NCBI GenBank assembly: GCA_014359855.1
Contig: JACIYQ010000031.1
Coordinates: 1-9,810 of the forward strand
Length of the DNA: 9,810 nt
Reading direction: 5' to 3'
Source: Parvibaculum sp.
Lineage (GTDB): Bacteria > Pseudomonadota > Alphaproteobacteria > Parvibaculales > Parvibaculaceae
Below, piece after piece: positions 6,158 through 9,810 of this stretch. The notes below the pieces were generated by a model, which saw only the letters and a program-made list of their open reading frames with translations, had not been told where the DNA came from and did not search any database. A program made the position numbers and the translations under genes. The first letter of the stretch is position 1. Each line of letters begins with the position of its first letter.

Positions 6158-6184
6158 AACGGAGGCTGAAAACTGCGCCGTTCC
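6158..6184 (-). promoter_or_regulatory. Weak candidate ECF-type promoter upstream of the histidine kinase
   Basis: On the minus strand GGAAC (6184-6180) is followed after 18 bp by CGTT (6161-6158). Alphaproteobacterial general-stress (EcfG/RpoE2) promoters use GGAAC and CGTT, usually 16-17 bp apart, so the spacing here is one too long. It would start transcription about 55 bases before ATG 6096. The rest of the 136-bp divergent gap (6097-6232) shows no clear sigma-70 boxes or palindrome. Confidence 0.2.
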
Positions 6185-6232
6185 GGGATAGATTTCACGA
6201 AAGTGTCATGAAGCAGACAAAAGCCGGGAACG

Positions 6233-6904
6233 ATGACAGAAGGAAGAAGGGCCCTTGTCGCAGGCGCCACAGGACTCGTCGGCGGACACCTCATCCGTCA
6301 ACTGATCGACGATGCCGCCTGTTCGCAGATCGTCGCCCTGACGCGACGGCCGCTCGATGGATTTTCATCGCCGAAGCTCGATGTTGTCGACACGAACTTC
6401 GATGCGCTGGAGAGCGCGCTTCAAGGCGTCGCGGCGGAAGACGCCTATTGCGCGCTCGGGACGACGATCAAGACGGCGGGTAGCCAGGCCGCCTTCCGCA
6501 AGGTCGATCACGACTACATCGTCGCCTTCGCCCGGGCCGCCAAGGCTGCGGGAGCGAAACGCTTCATGCTCGTTTCCGCCATCGGCGCCGATCCGGCTTC
6601 CTCGATCTTCTATTCGCGGGTGAAAGGCGAGACGGGACGCGACGTCGAGGCTGCCGGATTCGAGACACTGCACATCTTCCGTCCGGGAGTCCTTCTTGGC
6701 GCGCGCGCCGACCGCCGTCTGTTGGAGCAGATCGGCATGGAGCTCTCGCCTTTCCTCAACGCGCTCATGCTGGGCCCTGCGCGCGCCTATCGCGCCGTCG
6801 CCGCGGAAACGGTCGCAAAGGCCATGCGCGGTGCGGCAGCCTCGAATCTCACCGGCCGCCACATCCATACCTATGACGCCATGATCCGTCTGGCAGGGGT
6901 TTAA
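6233..6904 (+). CDS. NAD(P)-binding atypical short-chain oxidoreductase, TIP30/HTATIP2-like
   Basis: A 223-residue Rossmann-fold protein of the atypical SDR group. The dinucleotide-binding GATGLVGGHL motif is at residues 11-20, followed by a basic LTRRP (36-40) that would suit the NADP phosphate. YCALGTTIKTAGSQAAFRKVDHDY (72-95) and the SAIGADPASS (115-124), FYSRVKGE (126-133; Tyr127, Lys131 in YxxxK spacing) and FRPGVLLG stretches are characteristic of the HTATIP2/TIP30 family. These proteins are cytoplasmic; the bacterial substrate is unknown. ATG 6233 sits shortly before the first beta strand, as expected, with a weak GGGAA upstream. It is divergent from the histidine kinase and may share a transcript with the MFS gene that follows 106 bp later. 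Confidence 0.85.
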   Translation: MTEGRRALVAGATGLVGGHLIRQLIDDAACSQIVALTRRPLDGFSSPKLDVVDTNFDALESALQGVAAEDAYCALGTTIKTAGSQAAFRKVDHDYIVAFARAAKAAGAKRFMLVSAIGADPASSIFYSRVKGETGRDVEAAGFETLHIFRPGVLLGARADRRLLEQIGMELSPFLNALMLGPARAYRAVAAETVAKAMRGAAASNLTGRHIHTYDAMIRLAGV

Positions 6905-6949
6905 TTCCTGCGGCCTGTGGTAAGGTTCCAAAAATGAATTGACCTTGGG

Positions 6950-6955
6950 AGGAGG
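6950..6955 (+). promoter_or_regulatory. Strong ribosome binding site in front of a leader frame, not the MFS start
   Basis: AGGAGG (within GGGAGGAGG, 6947-6955) lies 5 bases before ATG 6961, which is out of frame with the MFS transporter. It is the best ribosome binding site in this region. Confidence 0.6.
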
Positions 6956-6960
6956 CGGCA

Positions 6961-7008
6961 ATGGCCGTTCGCCGCGGAGATGCTCGTCGTTCGTTGCCGG
7001 GACATTGA
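6961..7008 (+). CDS. Possible 15-residue leader peptide upstream of MFS gene
   Basis: ATG 6961 opens a 15-codon frame, MAVRRGDARRSLPGH, ending at TGA 7006-7008, two bases before ATG 7011 of the transporter (TGAGCATG). It owns the strongest ribosome binding site nearby, whereas ATG 7011 has only a poor CCGGGA upstream. This arrangement fits translational coupling: ribosomes ending the leader would restart at the transporter. An alternative is that the transporter truly starts at 6961 and the sequence carries an indel, or that the transporter starts at TTG 6939. The peptide is Arg-rich (four of 15) and matches nothing I know. Confidence 0.35.
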   Translation: MAVRRGDARRSLPGH

Positions 7009-7010
7009 GC

Positions 7011-8270
7011 ATGACCGCACCCGTAACAGCGCCGCCGGGAGATGACGCTGGAGACAGGGCCGCAAGGCAATTGCGCCTGCGTCTCTATCTCGGCGGGCAG
7101 GCGAGCTGGTTCATCAGCCTTGGCATCCAGTTCGTCATCTTTCCCTACCTCGTGACGCAGGTTCTGCACGAGCCGGCGGCGCGTGTCGGCATCGCGCAGA
7201 TGTCGCTGATGATTCCCTCTCTCGCCTTCATGCTGCTCGGCGGGACGGTCGCCGATCACGGCGATGCGCGGCGCATTCTTGTGCGCGTACATCTCTTCGC
7301 GACATTGCCGCCTCTCGTCCTCGCGCTGATCTTCATGACGGGCAACCTCACCTATGGCGCGTTGATCGTCTACGCGCTGACCATGGGAACACTCGGTGCC
7401 TTCGCCATCCCCGCGCGGGACGGCGCCCTGACGCGCGTCGCGGGCGCGAACATTCAGCAGGCGGTGACGCTCGCCATGGGCGTTCAAATGGGATCGCAAC
7501 TCGTCGGCATGCTCGTCGCGGGGCTTGCCGCCTTCACGGGTACGCCGGCGCTTCTCATATTCCAGGCCGTTGTCATGCTTGCGGGGTTCTGGGCCTCGGC
7601 GCGCCTCGCGCCGCTGCCGCCAACCAACACGGCGTCTGCCGCCAATCGCTTCGTCCAGATCGCCGACGGCATAAGATCCGCCGCGGAAATACCTATCGTC
7701 GCCACGGTGATCGCGCTCAACTTCGCGGTCGGTCTGTTTTATGTCGGCAGCTTTCTCGTCGTGCTTCCTCTCATGCTGCGCGACGTTTATCAGAGCAACG
7801 ACCAGGATTTCACGCGCGACTTCGCCATCATCAACATCTGCTTCTGGGGTGGCACGATCATCGCCAACCTCGCGCTTTTCCGGATCGGCCACATCCGTCA
7901 TCGCGGACGGATCATGATGGCGTCGCTCACGAGCGGCATCATCATTCTCGCTCTCTTTCATTTTCACATGCCGTTCTGGCTGCTCTGCGTGCTCATTCTG
8001 TGGTGGGGCATGGGCGCTGGCACGACCATGACCATGGGCCGCACCATCGTGCAGGTCGCCGCGTCGGAGAGCCATCGCGCGCGGGTTCTCGCGGCCTATC
8101 AACTTGGATTCTCAGGCGGCGCACCGCTCGGTTCACTGATGATGGGGCTGCTGGTCGGCTGGCTCGGCATTTTCGATGCTGTGCTCATCCCCGCCACGGT
8201 GATGGTCGGCATACTGGCGTTGCTCTATTTCGTGACGCCAATCTGGAGCTACCGCGCGGAGTCCGAATAG
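7011..8270 (+). CDS. Major facilitator superfamily transporter
   Basis: A 419-residue integral inner-membrane protein, about 12 hydrophobic helices, of the major facilitator superfamily (MFS_3/exporter-like group). A short charged N-terminal tail (1-24) precedes helix 1. The loop between helices 2 and 3 carries the MFS motif A variant GGTVADHGDARR (77-88). AIPARDGALTRV (132-143) matches the PARxAL segment typical of this exporter subgroup. A basic central loop around 195-225 separates the two halves, and a second motif-A-like loop RIGHIRHRGR is at 291-300. Substrate unknown; drug, siderophore or metabolite efflux are typical for relatives. ATG 7011 is chosen because it directly precedes a normal family N terminus; TTG 6939 would add 24 residues that look non-coding. 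It probably follows the TIP30-like gene in one transcript and ends at a bidirectional terminator. Confidence 0.88.
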   Translation: MTAPVTAPPGDDAGDRAARQLRLRLYLGGQASWFISLGIQFVIFPYLVTQVLHEPAARVGIAQMSLMIPSLAFMLLGGTVADHGDARRILVRVHLFATLPPLVLALIFMTGNLTYGALIVYALTMGTLGAFAIPARDGALTRVAGANIQQAVTLAMGVQMGSQLVGMLVAGLAAFTGTPALLIFQAVVMLAGFWASARLAPLPPTNTASAANRFVQIADGIRSAAEIPIVATVIALNFAVGLFYVGSFLVVLPLMLRDVYQSNDQDFTRDFAIINICFWGGTIIANLALFRIGHIRHRGRIMMASLTSGIIILALFHFHMPFWLLCVLILWWGMGAGTTMTMGRTIVQVAASESHRARVLAAYQLGFSGGAPLGSLMMGLLVGWLGIFDAVLIPATVMVGILALLYFVTPIWSYRAESE

Positions 8271-8273
8271 AAA

Positions 8274-8301
8274 AACGGACCGGCGATTGGGCCGGTCCGT
8301 T
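8274..8301. terminator. Bidirectional intrinsic terminator between convergent genes
   Basis: Perfect 11-bp stem AACGGACCGGC (8274-8284) / GCCGGTCCGTT (8291-8301) with a six-base loop. On the minus strand the stem runs into TTTTT (complement of 8271-8275), a good terminator for the monooxygenase. On the plus strand a looser T-rich tail (ACTTTCTTT) follows, serving the MFS gene, whose stop is 3 bp upstream of the stem. Confidence 0.85.
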
Positions 8302-8322
8302 CAAGACTTTCTTTCGCGGAGA

Positions 8323-9810
8323 TCAGCTCGCCAGACGCTCCGGCTCACGACGGGCAGGCGCGGAGGGCTTCGTGAACTCCATCGCGCCGTCATCCACCTT
8401 GCCGAACTTCATGGCCATGATGTCGAGCGCGTAGTTCTGATAGAGCTTCCAGGGCTTCTTCGATCCCTGCTTGGGGAACTTGTCGAGCGACCGCTGCACA
8501 TAGCCGGAGGTGAAGTCGAGCCACGGCTCTTCCACGACCGTTCCGTCCTTCAGGCGCGGTGTCGCCTGCCGCGTTCCCGTCGCGTCCATGTGATTGATGA
8601 GGCGGCAGACATATTCGCATGTCAGATCGCATTTCAGCGTCCAGGATGCATTGGTGTATCCGAAAGCCGAAGCGAGGTTCGGCACGTCCGAATACATCAT
8701 GCCCTTGTAGCTCATCGTTTCCGACAGATCGACCTGACGTCCGTCCACGCTGAGCTGCAGCCCCCCGAGCACCTTGAGGTTGAGGCCCGTCGCCGTGACG
8801 ATGACGTCTGCCTCAAGCTCCTCGCCGGATTTCAACAGGATGCCCTTTTCGGTGAAGGTGTCGATGTGATCGGTGACGACCGAAGCGCGGCCTTCCTTGA
8901 TGGCGTCGAAGAGATCGCCGTTCGGAACGAGACAGAGGCGCTGATCCCACGGATTGTAGGCCGGCGTAAAGTGCTTCTTGACGAACTCGGAGCCAAGCTG
9001 CTCGCGCACGCCCTGCAGAATCATCTGCTTCGCCTTCTCCGGCTTCGCGCGGCAATATTTGAAGAAGGCCATGCCGAGCAGGACGTTCTTCCATCGGGTG
9101 ATGCCGTAAGCGAGTTTCGGCGGCAGCTTGCAGCGCAGCCAGTTCGCGAGGCTGTCTTCGGCGGGGCGCGAGACCACATAGGTCGGCGAGCGCTGCAGCA
9201 TCACGACATGCGACGCATCCTTCGCCATTTCGGGCGCGAGCGTGACGGCCGTCGCGCCACTGCCGATGACAACGACGCGCTTGCCGGAATAATCGAGCTC
9301 CTCCGGCCACTTCTGCGGATGCACGACGCGGCCCAGGAAGCGGTCGATGCCCTGGAACTCCGGCGTGTAGCCCTGGTCGTAATCGTAGTAACCGCTGCAC
9401 ATGAAAAGGAAGTTGCAGGTGAAGCGCACCTTCTCCTTCTCGGGTCCGCGCTCTGCTTCCACGGTCCATGCCGCATCTTCGCTCGACCAGGATGCGTTCT
9501 TCACCATGTGGCCGAAGCGGATGTGACGGTCGATGCCGTTCTCGCGCGCCGTCTCGCGGACGTAGTTCAGGATCGAGGGACCATCCGCAATCGCCTTCGC
9601 TTCCGTCCAGGGTTTGAACGAATAGCCGAGCGTATACATGTCCGAGTCGGAGCGGATGCCCGGGTAACGGAAGAGATCCCAGGTGCCGCCGCTGCTCTCG
9701 CGTCCCTCAAGGATGACGTAGCTCTTGCCGGGGCAATTCTTCTGCAAATGATAGCCCGCGCCGATGCCCGACAGGCCGGCGCCGACAATGAGCATGTCGA
9801 AATGTTCAAG
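8323..9810 (-). CDS. Flavin-dependent Baeyer-Villiger monooxygenase, EthA-like; N terminus outside window
   Basis: A soluble FAD- and NADPH-dependent monooxygenase that inserts oxygen next to a carbonyl, or oxidises sulfur. Numbered from the internal ATG 9795, it shows the FAD loop GAGLSG (5-10), GGTWDLFRYPGIRSDSDMYT (36-55), the full type I Baeyer-Villiger fingerprint FLGRVVHPQKWP (153-164, FxGxxxHxxxWP), the NADPH loop GSGATA (178-183), YNPWDQRLCLVPNGDLF (280-296) and ATG (335-337). Length and order closely follow mycobacterial EthA (ethionamide-activating monooxygenase), from memory. The frame remains open to the right edge with five further codons (LEHFD) before ATG 9795; relatives begin a few residues before this, so the real start is just off the window and only a handful of residues are missing. 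It is convergent with the MFS gene and ends in front of the shared terminator. Natural substrate unknown. Confidence 0.93.
   Translation of the reverse strand, partial: LEHFDMLIVGAGLSGIGAGYHLQKNCPGKSYVILEGRESSGGTWDLFRYPGIRSDSDMYTLGYSFKPWTEAKAIADGPSILNYVRETARENGIDRHIRFGHMVKNASWSSEDAAWTVEAERGPEKEKVRFTCNFLFMCSGYYDYDQGYTPEFQGIDRFLGRVVHPQKWPEELDYSGKRVVVIGSGATAVTLAPEMAKDASHVVMLQRSPTYVVSRPAEDSLANWLRCKLPPKLAYGITRWKNVLLGMAFFKYCRAKPEKAKQMILQGVREQLGSEFVKKHFTPAYNPWDQRLCLVPNGDLFDAIKEGRASVVTDHIDTFTEKGILLKSGEELEADVIVTATGLNLKVLGGLQLSVDGRQVDLSETMSYKGMMYSDVPNLASAFGYTNASWTLKCDLTCEYVCRLINHMDATGTRQATPRLKDGTVVEEPWLDFTSGYVQRSLDKFPKQGSKKPWKLYQNYALDIMAMKFGKVDDGAMEFTKPSAPARREPERLAS

Noticed and set aside
4954..6159. 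Long plus-strand open frame (about 400 codons) opposite the histidine kinase
   Set aside because: The translation is rich in Arg, His and Gln without any domain, as expected for the antisense of a GC-rich gene; the minus strand carries all kinase motifs.
6939..7010. TTG 6939 as the start of the MFS transporter
   Set aside because: The added 24 residues contain the ribosome-binding purine tract translated as Gly-rich sequence and do not resemble an MFS N terminus.
6849..8102. Long minus-strand open frame (about 417 codons) opposite the MFS gene
   Set aside because: It is extremely rich in Asp, Glu, Arg and His, the usual shadow of a hydrophobic membrane protein read backwards; no motif or ribosome binding site.

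Overview
The window is GC-rich chromosomal DNA of a proteobacterial type. Codon use, the short intergenic palindromes (GTCATTGCGAGG..., TGTCATTCCGGCGAAAGCCGG...), the DivJ/PleC-like histidine kinase and the paired citrate synthase genes all suggest an alphaproteobacterium, perhaps a Parvibaculum- or Hyphomicrobiales-like environmental organism. That placement is inferred from sequence style, not from a marker gene. There is no rRNA, tRNA, CRISPR array, insertion sequence or phage gene.

Layout from left to right: (1) the 3' part of an ABC-2 type exporter permease (2-727, +). (2) A roughly 450-bp stretch without an intact gene, holding two clusters of palindromic repeats and an AT-richer reading frame with no start codon that looks like a gene remnant (943-1164). 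(3) A DUF2332 protein (1174-2211, -), separated by a two-hairpin repeat from a citrate synthase (2352-3503, -). (4) A divergent second citrate synthase carrying an N-terminal DNA-binding helix-turn-helix (3677-4897, +). (5) A soluble CBS-domain sensor histidine kinase (4894-6096, -), meeting the previous gene tail to tail on a shared CTAG. (6) A TIP30/HTATIP2-like NAD(P)-binding protein (6233-6904, +), then a 15-codon leader frame and an MFS transporter (7011-8270, +). (7) A bidirectional terminator (8274-8301), and an EthA-like Baeyer-Villiger monooxygenase (8323 to the right edge, -) whose first codons lie outside the window.

The most interesting part is the divergent citrate synthase pair. 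Between the two genes lies an AT-rich perfect inverted repeat (TTGATTAT...ATAATCAA, 3623-3656). It reads, identically on both strands, as a -35-like and a -10-like box separated by 19 bp, the over-long spacer typical of MerR-controlled promoters. The gene read rightward encodes a MerR/excisionase-type HTH fused to a citrate synthase domain with its catalytic His/His/Asp set intact. The simplest reading is that this fusion senses an acyl-CoA, oxaloacetate or citrate-like ligand through its enzyme fold and controls both itself and the neighbouring enzyme. This is inference. The neighbouring citrate synthase has Glu where the catalytic Asp normally sits.

The remaining genes are ordinary accessory metabolism (export, redox, oxygenation of ketones or hydrophobic compounds) with no obvious single pathway. 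Both end genes are cut by the window.
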